A DNA stretch of 64,000 nt from assembly GCA_947687605.1 (NCBI GenBank), contig CANTUT010000620.1:246001-310000 (forward strand). Direction: 5' to 3'. The translations under genes were made by a program, and so were the position numbers. Each line of letters opens with the position of its first letter. Position 1 is the first letter of the stretch. This document shows positions 1 to 11,753 of this stretch, piece after piece. This DNA is from Reutealis trisperma (lineage: Eukaryota > Streptophyta > Magnoliopsida > Malpighiales > Euphorbiaceae). A model generated the notes under the pieces. That model was not told the DNA's origin and did not search any database. It worked only from the letters and a program-made list of their open reading frames with translations.

Positions 1-398
1 CATCAATAAAAAACATAAAATAATGATATCCATTTACTAAAGAAATCAGAAAAGGTCCCTAAATGTCAAAATGAATTAAGTCAAATGGATTGGCAGAAAT
101 AAAATTATTTATTATTATTAAAAGATAATATAGGTTGTTTAGCAAGTTGACATTCTAAATACTAAAAAGACTCAAACTTTATGGAACCTAACAATCCACG
201 AGAAATTAAAGACTGAAGTTTATTGGTAGAAGCATGACCAAGGCGTAGATGCCATTGAAGAGTGGGAGAAGTAGTAGTAGTAGCAGTAGAAAAAATCGCT
301 AAGGAAGATGAAGAGAGATTCAAGTTCAAATAACCGCCCCAGCCTATGACCCGTCCTAAGAATCTGCCCCATCTATGGATCCTATACCTGACAACCAA
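1..398 (-). pseudogene. Ty1/copia pol fragment: GAG-pre-integrase and start of integrase core
   Basis: Read on the minus strand this is the GAG-pre-integrase segment (HLRLGHAS, then LQSLISRGLLG) followed by the first part of an integrase core (PFDLIHFDI, stop, GPF, then GYHYF and FID). In copia elements this protein inserts the cDNA into the host chromosome. The expected Trp of the DIWGP-type motif is a TAG stop, and the frame is open only in pieces, so the copy is dead. It continues the gag and protease remnants to its right and runs off the left edge of the window, so reverse transcriptase and RNase H would lie outside. Confidence 0.8.
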
Positions 399-399
399 A

Positions 400-700
400 A
401 TGAGAAAAATTTACATCTAGTCCTTTTTCATATAACTGACCAACAGAGATAAGATTAAGTGACATGTGTGGAACATTATAAGTGTTAGAGAGGTTAAGAT
501 TAGAGGTAGAGATATGACCAATATGAGTGATTTATATTTTAGTTCCATTTGCTATTTGGATTGAGGGTAGGAAAGAAGCAGGTGTGGTAGAGGATAAGAG
601 ATCAATGTTAGTTGTCATATGATTATAGCAGGTTGAGTCAAAAAACCAATTTGAATTACCTGGATGATGGATATTACGGCAGAGGAATTATAAGAGAAAA
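400..700 (-). pseudogene. Ty1/copia aspartic protease remnant
   Basis: The minus strand reads NWFFDSTCYNHMTTN near 600-660. This matches the copia protease active-site neighbourhood, usually W..DSGAS.HMT, with the catalytic Asp and Ser kept but Gly-Ala changed to Thr-Cys. Downstream residues (IANGT, VPHMSLNLISVGQL) fit the usual protease end that leads into GAG-pre-integrase. Several frame breaks are present. It would have processed the Gag-Pol polyprotein of the same element. Confidence 0.72.
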
Positions 701-1650
701 CTTGTTTGAGTAATGCCTCAAGATCACTCATTATGATGCCAGTAGTGGTTTCCGTTGTAGCAATACTAACTGATATTGATCTAGGCTTAGACCAATTCTT
801 AGATTTAGAAGGTCCACCTTTTGGTCATGGTGGATGAGTTGGACAATTCTCAAGAATGTGACCATGGTCATGACAATATATACATTGTAAAGTAGGACAA
901 TTAGCAAAACTATGACCAAATTGATTACAATTCTTGCAGAGTTGACTGCCATATCTCTTATTTAAGGATCAAATAGTTGCAAGAACCATTTCAAATTTTG
1001 ATTGTCTGCTATGACCAAGTCGAGTTTACTCAGAGATAAGTTCTTGGATAGCAGTATCCAAGGTTGAGAGAGGATGTCGATGTAGCAAGGAGGCACACAC
1101 AGCTTCATATTTAGGTCGAGGAGCCATAAGAACTTGGATTAGGTGGAGATGGTCTTTGTTAATCTTAGCTTAGGATAACTGATTCTAGATTGGTTGAACT
1201 TGAGCAAGAAAATCATTGATAGATTGGTTGGATTCTTGCCTGAGATTGTGCAGAGTAGTCCACAATTGAAAATAATGTGCAAGACCAATGGTTTGATACC
1301 GATTTGCCAAGAAATCCTAAAATTTTCTTACTCTATCAAACTCAGTAAACTTTATATGGATCAATGGAACAGATGTATTATGGAACCAAGTGATGATCCA
1401 GTGGTTTTTGCAATCCCAATCCTTAAGCTAATCTGCGAATTTTTTTTCTGATTCATTTTGCTCTTTTGTGGGTTTGGTGATATCTCTAGTCACTATACGC
1501 TAAAGCTTGCACCTAATGAAGAAACTTTTCATTCCTTAAAGCCAAACGTTATAGTTTGATCCATTCAAAATTGTTGTAATTAGTTTTGCAACATCTGATT
1601 TGTCCATTTTAAGAACTATAGAGCCAAAAACAAAGAATAGAGCTAGAATT
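700..1650 (-). pseudogene. Ty1/copia gag with two CCHC zinc knuckles, degenerate
   Basis: On the minus strand the N-terminal part reads GSNYNVWL, stop, GMKSF, then DITKPTKEQNE, the usual start of a plant copia gag (UBN2-type). The middle has LMAPRPKYEAV and ASLLHRHPLSTLDTA. Two perfect CX2CX4HX4C knuckles follow at about 896-938 (CKNCNQFGHSFANC) and 845-887 (CIYCHDHGHILENC). Gag forms the particle and the knuckles bind element RNA. Several sense codons for Trp or Gln have become TAG or TAA. A two-knuckle gag is less common than a single one. The 5' part of the element lies to the right, beyond an inserted gypsy LTR. Confidence 0.82.
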
Positions 1651-1917
1651 TGACAAAACAGAGGCCAAATTTTGATTCAGAAGGCCCAAAAACTTTAGGA
1701 ACCGATATGATTTTATCAAGAATCGGTCTAAAAATGGTCGAACCAGTAGGTCAAAGTTACCTAGACTAGTTCGGTCAATAGACGGATTTTAACTAGGCAA
1801 AGTGTAGTTTTAGGTCGGTTAGAGCATGGTTCCGGGTGGGGTGGAGCACAGGCAGATGCTAATGTGGCTTGACACATAGGCTGATAGGTGATGACATGGA
1901 TCTAACATGTCACCACC
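1651..1917 (-). other. Copia gag N-terminus and 5' leader, left of the inserted LTR
   Basis: This stretch should hold the extreme N-terminus of copia gag and part of its leader, because gag lies to its left and the PBS plus 5' LTR lie to its right beyond the inserted solo LTR. I see no intact reading frame. It ends in CCACC, the target-site duplication of that insertion. Confidence 0.45.
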
Positions 1918-2189
1918 TGTGAACCCTCAAATTTGCACTTTTAGGATCTGACCACAGCTTGACACTTGCTGAGATTCGTGTGCTATGCATACGACGTTCC
2001 CGCTAGCCGATTAGCGGGCAAGGGTCAAAGGGGTAGCACCTTTTTGTAGGGTGTGAGGTAGCGTCCCATTAGAAAATAAATTTCTTGAAACTTGCATCTT
2101 CAGATGATTAGCACTCGATTATAAACCCATAGAATCAAACTGGGCTCAAATTGGATCAAAGATGGATGAGAAGGGGTTGAAAAACAAGC

Positions 2190-2370
2190 TATGACAACCC
2201 GCAAGCCAGCTGCAGTAACTCGCAGCCAACTGCAGTTACCATAACCTCCTTTGCGGTTACTGCAAAGGTCTCTACGGTAGCCAATTGGCTACCCCAGTTG
2301 GCCCTATGGTAACCATAAAGGGCTTTGCGGTTACCATAGGTGTCACCAATTACCACAATGTGCCCCTTTC
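2190..2370 (+). repeat. GC-rich palindromic cassette in the solo LTR U3
   Basis: A locally repetitive block built from GGTTACC/GGTAACC, TTTGCGGTTAC and AGCCAATTGGCT elements stands out from the AT-rich LTR. It lies just upstream of the TATA box. Other family-F LTRs have unrelated sequence of the same style in this place. The function is unknown. Confidence 0.6.
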
Positions 2371-2415
2371 AGAATCCTATATGGAAACTGTGAATTTTTA
2401 GCCCCAAACTCCTCC

Positions 2416-2423
2416 TATAAATA
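2416..2423 (+). promoter_or_regulatory. LTR TATA box (TATAAATA)
   Basis: The sequence CTCCTATAAATACC lies in the middle of the solo LTR and is matched by TATAAATA or its near forms at the same relative place in the other family-F LTRs. It marks the probable U3/R boundary region. Being in a solo LTR it could still drive read-out transcription rightward. Confidence 0.6.
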
Positions 2424-3040
2424 CCTAGCACCTCCTAACAACTTCCACACACAATTATATGCTTTTATACTCTCCTTAAAGCTTTCTAAACCCTATTGCT
2501 AAGCTTTTCAATCATCAAAACCCTCTTTCTAACTTTCCAAATCTCTAAAACCTCATTCCAAAACCTCCTCCATCACATAAAACCTTATTCATAAACTTCT
2601 CAATCACCTCAAACTCTATTCATAAGCCTCCTAATCACCTCAGACCTTATCTCTAAGCTTCTTAATCAAGAAAAGGTGCAACTCAAGTTATTTCTTTCAA
2701 AAGGGAACTCATGGTATTCATGCAAAGGTGTGATCCAAGTCCCTACAAGAAGAGTTCGTACTATTCAAGAGTTCTTCTTCCAAAAGGAGTGCTCGTACTA
2801 TCCCTAAGCCAAGGTAAAACTAAGATCTAGTGCCAAGCTCACTCCCTACATTCCTCGCCACCAAAAGCCAAAGGTAAAAGTTCTTTCCTTTTCCTTTTCG
2901 ATTTCAAGGTCTAAATCTGAAAAGATCTAATTTTTGCTAATTAAAATCTGATCTAATTAACTAATCTCTAAGCCCTTAAAATCAATTAAAACATGATAAC
3001 AAAGGTAATGACTTAAAAACCCCTCCTTCATAAGAAGGAA

Positions 3041-3085
3041 GAACTGCGTAGGTTTTGATTCCCATTTAAAGAGATACACAGGCTT
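3041..3085 (+). promoter_or_regulatory. Conserved hairpin motif downstream of the TATA box in family-F LTR
   Basis: This is the copy of a motif of the form GAACTACGT, about 10 bases, a short inverted repeat, then ACGTAGGCA, seen in six family-F LTRs. Here it is degraded: GAACTGCGTAGG, then TGATTCCCATT, then ATACACAGGC. It lies about 620 bp downstream of the TATA box, so it would be in the transcript. An RNA hairpin role is inference. Confidence 0.5.
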
Positions 3086-3771
3086 GCCGTCTCTAAGACA
3101 TTCAACTCTGTTAAAATTAATAACTTCTTCTCTTTATCACCTTCTTCACATAGTTTAGGATTGAAATTGCTTTACTTAAATAAAAGTTGGAACTTTAGTT
3201 CTTTTTATTATTTTTTATTTGTTTAGATTATATTTGGGGAATGTATGCCTTTCCTAGAACCCATAAGGGCTAGAGGAAAGATCCCTTGATTTTGATATTT
3301 TAACTTGTAATAGTTTTAAATAGTTTTTCTTTATTTTTTGCATTTTATAATTATCATTATCTCATATTTGCCATGTATTGCACAAATAATATTTGTTCAT
3401 ACATCATATTATATCTGTTCACGCATACATAAAAACTTCTTTACAAAAACTATTTTGTATTTAAGCCATACTAATTTTTTTGTATTGTTTTAACCAAAAC
3501 CTAGTCCCCGAGCCCTCTTTAGTCATTCGAGGACTAGTGCTTTTCCTTAGAATAAATGGTATAATTTTGGAGTCAATCAAATTAGGTTTTTCCTTTAATT
3601 TTCCAACTAAAATAAATAAAATTAAAGTGGCGACTCCTTTTACAAATAACAATTTACAAAATATAATTTTCTGAACTCATAATGAGTTCCCATCGTGATG
3701 TTTCTCCTAATGAGCATTTCGATTCCTTTCAGTAGATTGGACTGGGTGCTTGGGCGAGGCCTCACACCACC

Positions 3772-4045
3772 TGGTGCTGGTGTGGACATCTTTAACCTTT
3801 AGATAGCGCGTGCAATGCATGAGGCGCATGAACCACAAAACAGAAAGTTTGGGCGGCACATGAGGGAGCATGAGGGCATTTCTAGAGCTCCGGTTGGTCT
3901 TATAATTTTTATGGTGGCTAGTTCTTTCTATTGGTATGATCAAAACAAATTTTTGACATGTGCATGGAATGATTTCAGTAGGTGCAGTCATTTGAAATGA
4001 AGAACAAAGTAAATGAGAAACAAATGAATCAGATATCACACAGTA
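3772..4045 (-). other. Copia 5' leader segment, right of the inserted solo LTR
   Basis: This lies between the copia primer binding site and the inserted solo LTR. A short open minus-strand stretch (MTAPTEIIPCTCQ and onward) is present but has no domain I can recognise. It most likely belongs to the leader or gag N-terminus of the copia element. Confidence 0.4.
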
Positions 4046-4057
4046 GCTCTAATACCA
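4046..4057 (-). other. Primer binding site of the copia element (initiator tRNA-Met type)
   Basis: On the minus strand the bases directly after the LTR end read TGGTATTAGAGC. This is one base from the usual plant Ty1/copia PBS TGGTATCAGAGC, complementary to the 3' end of initiator tRNA-Met. Its position against the LTR end fixes both the LTR boundary and the orientation of the element. Confidence 0.85.
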
Positions 4058-4243
4058 TGTTAGTCTCTCTGAGAGTTTTTCTCAAAATGAAGTGAATTGA
4101 GTCAGTGTTAATGTATTAATTTACAGAGGTATTTATAGCTACTGTTATACATGATTAATGCATAATCTATGGCATGATTTGTGGTTTATACATGTGAGAT
4201 AGAGCTAGAGGTTTGACATTATACAGCCAGCCTTTAACTAACA
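4058..4243 (-). mobile_element. Short (186 bp) 5' LTR of the minus-strand copia element
   Basis: In plus orientation the segment starts TGTTAGTCTC and ends AACTAACA, so the ends form the inverted pair TGTTAG/CTAACA. It abuts the PBS. On the minus strand it has TATAAATACC near 4127-4137, a suitable promoter, followed by an AATACATTAA-like polyadenylation region. At 186 bp it is short for a copia LTR. The partner 3' LTR lies off the left edge of the window, so LTR divergence cannot be read. Confidence 0.8.
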
Positions 4244-5259
4244 TTGACTTTCAAAGTTTTCCCTTAACAAGAGGGTTCAAAAGATGTGCATGGGAAACAC
4301 TCTGATGTTTAAGTCAATAAAATCATGATCTATAAAGAATATGTAAATTTTAGAATTTAGAGTTCAGAATTATCTCAGTTATTAAGATTTAATAACTATT
4401 TATAGTGATATTTTAATGAAGTCTTTATTAGGAGAAAATTTACATGCTACAATATTTTACTTATAAACAGATTTCCCATAATTATAACCTAGTAGAAAAT
4501 AAATTCTTTATTTTTCAAATCTTAGAAGGATTGATCCTTTTATGTGAGATTATCAGTTAAAGTAAGAACGCATCAATTATTATTATCATTATTAAAATAA
4601 AAATTATTTATTTGACAAGACTAGAGATCTTCCTACATTCCAATTTTGATTTGAATGAGTAGTGTTGATTCGTTCCTCTCTATTACATCAATATGACTGG
4701 GCAAACAACTTGTTGGTACCATATTCATGTGACTTTGTTATGAATACTTCGGGGCACGGGCCCTAAATTTGGACGGGCAAAATTTTCTTTTTAAAATATT
4801 CATTATGTTCTTTTAATGAAGATTAAAAATCCATTACATCTTATCTACTCGGTAATACCTTGCTTACAGAGAGTAAAGGATACACGTTAAACAAAATTTT
4901 ATCTAGAGATAGCAGTACTTTAGACATATATTCACGAACTGCATATTAAATATTATATGTTATAACCGTGGGAACGATGGTATAATTCTACCCACGAGAC
5001 GATTGATGAAAGAGTAATTGAGACATATGATATTATGTTCTTATTATTATGTCCTATGTTTTGGTGTCTTCATTTATGGCACATATATATAATGTTTATT
5101 GAACCCATGATATATATATATATATAGCCATTGCTCGTTGATCTATTGATTCATTGTAAACCTCCTCATCCATGTGTATTTCATAAACTTACTAAGTTGA
5201 TGGCTCATGACATCGTCCATCGATTATAAGTTATAGATTGAAGAGTATAGCAAATAAAA
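4244..5259. other. AT-rich intergenic DNA, no gene seen
   Basis: No coding stretch, TE terminus or RNA gene could be recognised. A short (TA)n run lies near 5108-5126. Confidence 0.5.
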
Positions 5260-5611
5260 GTTGAGGTGCAGTAGAATTTTAAATACCCCTTCATTTCTTC
5301 ATTCTTAGACACACCTAGAGCACTTGTTGAGTTGTTCACTTGCTCTTTTCTCTTCTCCCTCTAAATTAATCTCTCATACTCTCTTTGAGTAGTCACTTTA
5401 ATTAATTAAATTCTCTTTGATTCTAATTAATTAATTTCTACTCAAATTGGTTAATTAATCATTTTAATTAATCACTTTAATTAATTAATCATTTTAATTA
5501 TTAAAAATTAGATAATTAAGCAATCAATTCATCAAATTAATCCTCCTTGGGTTAATTAAATCCAATCCACCATCCTATCCCTACTTCCCAAAATGGACCT
5601 TCAATCCGAAA
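5260..5611 (+). repeat. Probable fragment of a family-F-like LTR (TAATTAAT-rich)
   Basis: The order TATA-like AAATACCCC, CTCTTCTCCCTC, then many TTAATTAATTAA blocks, ending near ATGGACCTTCAATCCG, parallels the middle of the family-F LTR at 12.3-12.75 kb (ATAAATAG, CTTCTTCTCCCTCC, TTAATTAATTAA, AAACTTTGATCCGG). The ends are missing, so it is probably a truncated LTR cut by the family-G LTR on its right. Confidence 0.4.
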
Positions 5612-8600
5612 ATACCCACCAAGGTTTCTCTAACTCAATGGAGTTAGCAGTGGTGCCATACGATATTGATTTCTATAAGTATTGTGATGGGAAAATTAAA
5701 TTGAAATTGGAAAGGATTTAATGTGACTAAGTGACCTACTTGCTCAAATTATGACACTATAATGTTCATGTATTATACTATCCAATGCTTTTCTAGCATA
5801 TTAATAACTACAAGAATATCATAAGAAGTAATTTTAACAAACAATGTGACAATGAAAAAAAAATGAAATCAATTTTGATGAACATTTTAATAGTAAAACA
5901 AACATGACTAAGTTAATTATTTTCTTGTGATGTGATGTAAAAGTACTAGTGAATGGGCATATATATAATACCTAAGGTTCTCTTAAGTCATTAGAGAGAA
6001 TAATAGAGACATAAGAAGTTGATTTTAATAAAAACTATAATAGCAAAATAAAAGTCAAACTTAGTTTGACTTACTGAGCCTACATGATTTACTTACTTGA
6101 GTAGTTCTATTAAAGGGTTAATAAATGTGCATTATAAAGTGAACAAAATTTATCTAGCAATATTTAAAGTATGTAGTGAAATTAAAAGTAAAAATATGTA
6201 TACCAAAGTGAAAGTAAAGAAATGAAAAATCTATTAAGTTACTAAGTATGAAATGTGCATATAAAGATTTGTTCATTGGCTTTTCAATTCTAAGGCCCAA
6301 GCCCATTAGATGGCTAGCCTACAAGGTGCATGGATGAGTGAACATAAAATTTTTTGAGAGTTAGAAATGATTAGCTAAAACAAAATTGATGTAGGAAAAG
6401 TTAGCCACCAAATTTGACTCAGTAGCCACCAAAATTGACTAAGTCAAATCCTTAAACATCTTGGATTCTTCCCTTTCCTACATAAGGTCTAGATGTATTT
6501 TTATTACTTCCACACAACATAATGAATATCATCAACCTAGATAAGATCCTAGCCATCCAATTTGATTAAAGCATAGCCATTCATTTTGATTAAACCTAGC
6601 CATTGGAATAAGTATGATTAAATCCTCACCATTCAACACTTCATATATAAGTAAAATTTATGTTTATCTCCACCATTTTAGCAAACATTACACCAAAACA
6701 CTAAGGAAAAATCCCACCATATTGTCATCACCATAGAAACTCAAATCAAAGCTCTTCAAGGTAAGAAATTATGTTCATCTTCTTCATTGTTTGTACTAAG
6801 TATGACTTTGGCAATATAGTTGGAAAAACTTTCCCATTCTTCCATCCATATGGTTTAGCCAAAAGAGGGTGCAACTAGGGAATGCTTGTTTTGTGTGTCC
6901 TTTGATTGAATATGGAAATTGGGATTGAAAACTAAATGTATAGTATAGGAAAATAAACAAGAAAAGCATTAAACTCATCTAAGTGTAACTATAAGTATGG
7001 TTTGGCCACTTTGGTTAATTAATAAGGGAAGTGATTTAAATTATATTTGAAGGTATCTAAGGTTATTTTGGGTGGAGAAAGATGGTTTGATATTTAAATT
7101 ATAGAAGTTTGGTTCAAGACTTGAAAATATGAAGGCATATAGTTTAAAGGGAGACTTTATGTTTTAGTGTTTGATTTTGATGTTTGATTGATCATATGGG
7201 TTCTTCATGCCAATTTCATATTTCTATGATTATTTGAAGATTTGATAATGAATTATAAGTTTCCCCAAATTTGCCCTAAATTGGAAAAAAAAAAATAGGA
7301 TTTTATGAACTAAAGTGATTTAATTTTAATTAATTGAACGGAAATTATTGTTTAAGTGTCATTTTGATGAATTTATGATCAATTTGAGATTTGAAGAAGA
7401 AATTGATGGTTTTTCTCAAATTCTAAGGTTTATGGATTAATTCAAGGATTTTGATATTTGAATTTGAATTCATAAAATTGAAGGGGAAATTAAGCTTAGA
7501 AATTGTGTAATGTAACTTGTGTAATGTTAATGTTGAAATTAAATCGTTAGAAATGATTTCTCCAAATTTAATGAATTAAGCACCATTATGGAATTAAAAA
7601 ATATAAGTATGGCATTTTTGATATGACTCAATTATGAATTGAAATGATAGGACCAATAAAGGGTAGGTTAGATAGAATAATGACAAGGATTAACTAAATC
7701 ATGATTAGTAACATTACTAGGTACTAATTAATATGTAATTAAAATGATATGATTATAGAATCCAAAGGCAAGGGCAAAGATATTGCTCAAGATTGTGAGG
7801 AATAAATTTTAATCAAGATTGAGTACTAATACGAGCAAATGAGTTTAAGGTGAGTACTAAATAATATTATATGATATTTGCCATAATCTATGAACTATTG
7901 TTGTTCAAACCATTTTCATTGAAATACTCCAATTACATGTTGAGCATGAATTGCTTATTGAATATTAAGCCATAGGATATGATATTTCTTTATGGCATTT
8001 GGCCATTACGAGCCATTTTACATTGATTTTACAATATGACCATTGATGAGAACTATTCTTTTATTGGCATATTTTCCATTGAATTCCCTATTGTGAATTT
8101 CATATGAACCTTTCTATTGATGCCTATTGATAAGCAGAAATACCCTTCTAATATAGGGTAATACATCAAAACTTGTGCACTTGGTATAAACCTATAGTTA
8201 GGGCAAGAGCACCCAATCTCTATTAGGAGGGAATGCCTAATCGTAAGATTTGATCTATCTTGCATAATGTGATATGTTCGAGTGAGCAAGACACTAGCCG
8301 CCACTTGCCTAATTTACTAATTTATAAGTGGGAAGCACACTGCTTTCAAGGATTTATTATTTCTGCTAAAGATATTGTTTCTGTCTTAAATAAGAAATTG
8401 ATTCATAATGACAATTTTGATTAACATCGCTCCATTGTCACAATGAACCTATCCTGATAATGACCCATATATTCACCTTATATTATATTATTATGTACTC
8501 ACTAAGCTTTATCTCATTTCTTAATTGTTTAAATTTTTTAGGTCAGGTTGATGAGTTAGCAAGGTAAATTCCAAGCCTTGTTCTTTCCCTTGGATATTGC

Positions 8601-9022
8601 TATGCTAATTCTAAAGTTTTGAATTTTTGGATATGTAACTCTAAAGACCAGTACTCTAGAGCTCCATGGTTACTGAAGGCTTAGTACTAATATGTTACAG
8701 GATTTATATGTACTATAAACTATACTATAATTATTATTATATTAGTGTATTAAGTAATTAACATATAGATGAGAACATTAAATATAAAATGGAAAATTAA
8801 ACATGATGAATATGAAAATGGTATTAATGAGCATTTGGTAATATGTAAAATGACAAAATAGTAGCTGGCAATAAGGAAAAGCAATTAGGTTCCGATCTTG
8901 GGATAAAGTTCAACACAGTAAATGGTAAAGAATAATAAGTTAAATAGGGTTCTACAGGTTTAGGTGACTTTATGTCTCCCTATATCGTAAGACTATCATA
9001 GCTTAAAAAGTGGGTCATGACA
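5612..9022 (+). mobile_element. Family-G gypsy-type 5' LTR (copy G1)
   Basis: It aligns by eye over its length with the G copies at 9.25-11.75 kb and 57.6-60.4 kb: CCAAGGTTTC near the start, GTTTGACTTA, the AAGCCCA...GGCTAGCC block, GATAAGCAGAAATACCC and GTGCACTTGGTATA, ending GGGTCATGACA. A PBS-like site follows at once, so this is a 5' LTR. The left end is eroded: the expected TGTAATACCC reads AAAATACCC, so the start is approximate. At about 3.4 kb it is long for an LTR. No open frame of note lies inside. Confidence 0.7.
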
Positions 9023-9026
9023 AAGT

Positions 9027-9038
9027 TGGCATCTGAGC
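9027..9038 (+). other. Primer binding site after LTR G1
   Basis: TGGCATCTGAGC lies 4 bases after the LTR end and differs at two places from TGGTATCAGAGC, the initiator tRNA-Met site used by many gypsy and copia elements. It supports a 5' LTR reading for G1. Only about 230 bp of the internal region survive before the next LTR starts. Confidence 0.65.
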
Positions 9039-9251
9039 AAAGGTTAAAGTCTAATCTAGACTTTATAAATATTACAGGTTATAGGTTAAACCATGGAGCA
9101 TAAGAATTCCTTCTTGTCATTTGAAGTCTATCGTTAAGTCTAGATTTATGCTACCCATAAAATTTTAACTCTTTAAATTGATGTATGATATGTGTATAAT
9201 GATTGTGGAAAAAATAATAATAGTGTGATCTAAATGGTACATGTGACCAAG

Positions 9252-11753
9252 TGTAATACCCAAGGTTTCCCTAACCTATTAGAGTCAATAATGGTGACAC
9301 CATAATGTTCATTTACTATACTATTCAAGACCTTTCTAGTATATTAAGAATTATAAGAATACCATAAGAAGTAATTTTAAATGAATAATGTGACAATGAG
9401 TAAAGAATGTAATCAATTTCGATAAGCACTTTTATGATAAAATGAAAGTCGAACCGAGTTTGACTTAATGTGACTATGTTAATAATTTATTTGAAATGTA
9501 AATCTAAAGTGCTAGTGGATGGACATTAGCATCTCCTAAGTCATTGGGAGATAATAATAGTGACATGAGAAGTTGATTTTAATCAAAGTTACAATGGTAC
9601 AATAGAAGTCAAACTTAGTTTGACCTAGTGAGTCTGTATGATTTACATACTTAAATAATGGTAATGAAGGGCTAGAAAATTTGCACTATAGAGTGAATAA
9701 GATTTATCTAGCAATATCTAGAGTGTGTAGTGATATTATAAGGTAGAAATATGTATATTAAAGTAAAAGAAATGAAATGGAAAATTTATTACGTTACCGA
9801 GTTTGAAATGTGCATATCTGGATTCGTTAATGGGCTTTTAAACTCTAAAACCCATGCCCCTTGGCTGGCCGGCCTACAAGACCCAAGAATAGATAAATAT
9901 ACACTTAACTAGAGTTAGAAATAGTTAACCATGGTTAAATGGGTGTAGGATGAGCTAGCCACAAAATTTGACTAAAAAGCCACTATTTTTTACTAAGACA
10001 AATCCTTTTTCAACTTGAATTCTCATTTTTCCTACACCAAAGCCTACATTCATTTTTGCCTTTTCCACACCATATGATGACTATCACCAAATCAGATGAA
10101 ATCCTAGCCATTCAATTAGATTAGATCATAGCCATCCATTTTGATTAATTCTTAGCCATTGGATTAAGTGTGATTAAATCACCCCCATTCAACTTCCATA
10201 TATAATAAAAAGATGTTCAATTTGTTTCATTTTTGCAAAAGCTATCACAAAAACACAAATCTTAAAGGAAACACTCTCTAAATTTTGGCCACCCTCTTAG
10301 AAGTACAAATCAAGGCTTTCCAAGGTGGGGAATCATGCTCATCTCATTCCTTCTTTGTTCTAAGCATGTATTTGGTGAATTCATTACAAAAAAATTTATC
10401 TTTTCTTTTAACTATATTGATTGGCATAAGAAAAATAAAACTAAGAGAAATTTATTTTGCATATTAATTGATAACATATAGAATTTGGTCTTGGGAACAC
10501 AAAGTTTAACAAGTGAAAATAAACAAGAAAAACTTGAAGTTCATCTAAAGGAAATATAAGAGCAAGGTTTCTGCCTCTCATTGATTGGGTATAAAAGATT
10601 GTTCTAAAATTTATTTGATATTATCTAAGGTTATTTAGGATGAAAAATAGTGGTTTGAAAATGTCAAATTGAATTATAGAAGCTTATTTCAACACTTGAA
10701 ATTTTATTGACATAACTTAGGTTAAAAGAGGAAGTTCAAGATCTAATAATTGTATTCCAAGTTTAATTGGTGATATAGGCTTTTTAACATGCTAATTTCA
10801 TAATTCTATGATCAATTTGAAGATTTGATGAGGAATTAATGATTTTCCCTAAATTCTAGGATTTATGGGTAAATTGGGGATTTTGAGAACTAAAATTGAA
10901 TTCATGGAATTAAAGGGGGAATTAAGCTTAAAAATGATGTAACATGAATTATATAATGTTAATTTCAAAATTCAATTGATAGAAATAATTTTCCCCAAAT
11001 TTAATAAATTAGGTTCATTTATTGAATTGGAAGGTGAAAATAAAATTAATCCTATTGAATATTAGAAATTGTTTAAATTGATTCTAATTGGGTAATATGA
11101 AGTTGAAAGAGGAAATTGAAAGGAAAGGACTTGATCTTAAAATTTATAAGTTAGTACTACAATGAATAAGATAAAAGTGTTAATAAGTTAAGCTAAATTT
11201 AAATTAATGACATGCCAAAGAAGTGATTAATGTGTAATTGAAATGCAATTGTGTAGAATCTAAAAGCAAGGACAAAGACATTGTCCAAGAGTGCGAGGAG
11301 CATTATTAGCATCAAAGTTAAACGTAAATAGGAACAAAAGAGTCTAAGGTGAGTACTTAATAATATAATATGATATGAACCATTATTGATCAAAGCATCC
11401 TTATTTATATATCCCAATTTCTTGTTGAATAAGAATTGGCTATCAAATGATGTGTTTGAATATGATATTCCTTTGTGGCATTTGGCCATTGTGAACCCTT
11501 TCATATTGATTTCATAATGTGACCATTGAAAAGAATTATTCTTGTATTGGCATATTTTCCATTGAATTTCCTATTGTGAATTCCTTGTGAACCTTCTATT
11601 AAATACCTATTGATAAGCAGAAATACCCTTCTGATGTGGGGTAATATATCTGACCTTGTGCACTTGGTATAGGCCTGCGAGTAGGGCGAGAATACCTAGT
11701 CTCCGTTAGAAGGGAACGCCTAACCATAAGACTTGATCAGTCTTGAGTAATGT
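9252..11753 (+). mobile_element. Family-G LTR, 3'-truncated copy G2
   Basis: It starts TGTAATACCCAAGG and follows G1 for 2.5 kb. It stops at 11753, where family-F element A begins, about 750 bp short of the LTR end as judged from G1. The missing end is not found on the far side of A, so it was lost later. No polypurine tract precedes it, which argues against its being the 3' LTR partner of G1; it is more likely a second insertion. Confidence 0.7.

Larger units (their letters stand above)
1918..3766 (+). mobile_element. Solo LTR of gypsy family F, with target-site duplication
   Basis: The segment begins TGTGAACCCT and ends GCCTCACA, so it has the TG...CA ends and short terminal inverted repeat of an LTR. 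It is flanked on both sides by CCACC (1913-1917 and 3767-3771), a perfect 5-bp target duplication. No internal region accompanies it, so it is a solo LTR left by LTR-LTR recombination. It shares its ends and overall sequence order with LTRs at 11.8, 19.9, 27.8, 32.0 and 55.6 kb and is closest to the 55.6-kb copy. It sits in the leader/gag start of the older minus-strand copia element. Confidence 0.9.

Noticed and set aside
3461..3674. Overlapping ~63-codon frames on both strands near 3.5 kb
   Set aside because: They lie in the 3' part of the solo LTR, and the same stretch recurs reversed in the 55.6-kb LTR; no protein family fits.
5612..11753. One complete element with G1 and G2 as its two LTRs
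   Set aside because: Only 230 bp between them, no polypurine tract before G2, and no coding sequence; two insertions fit better.
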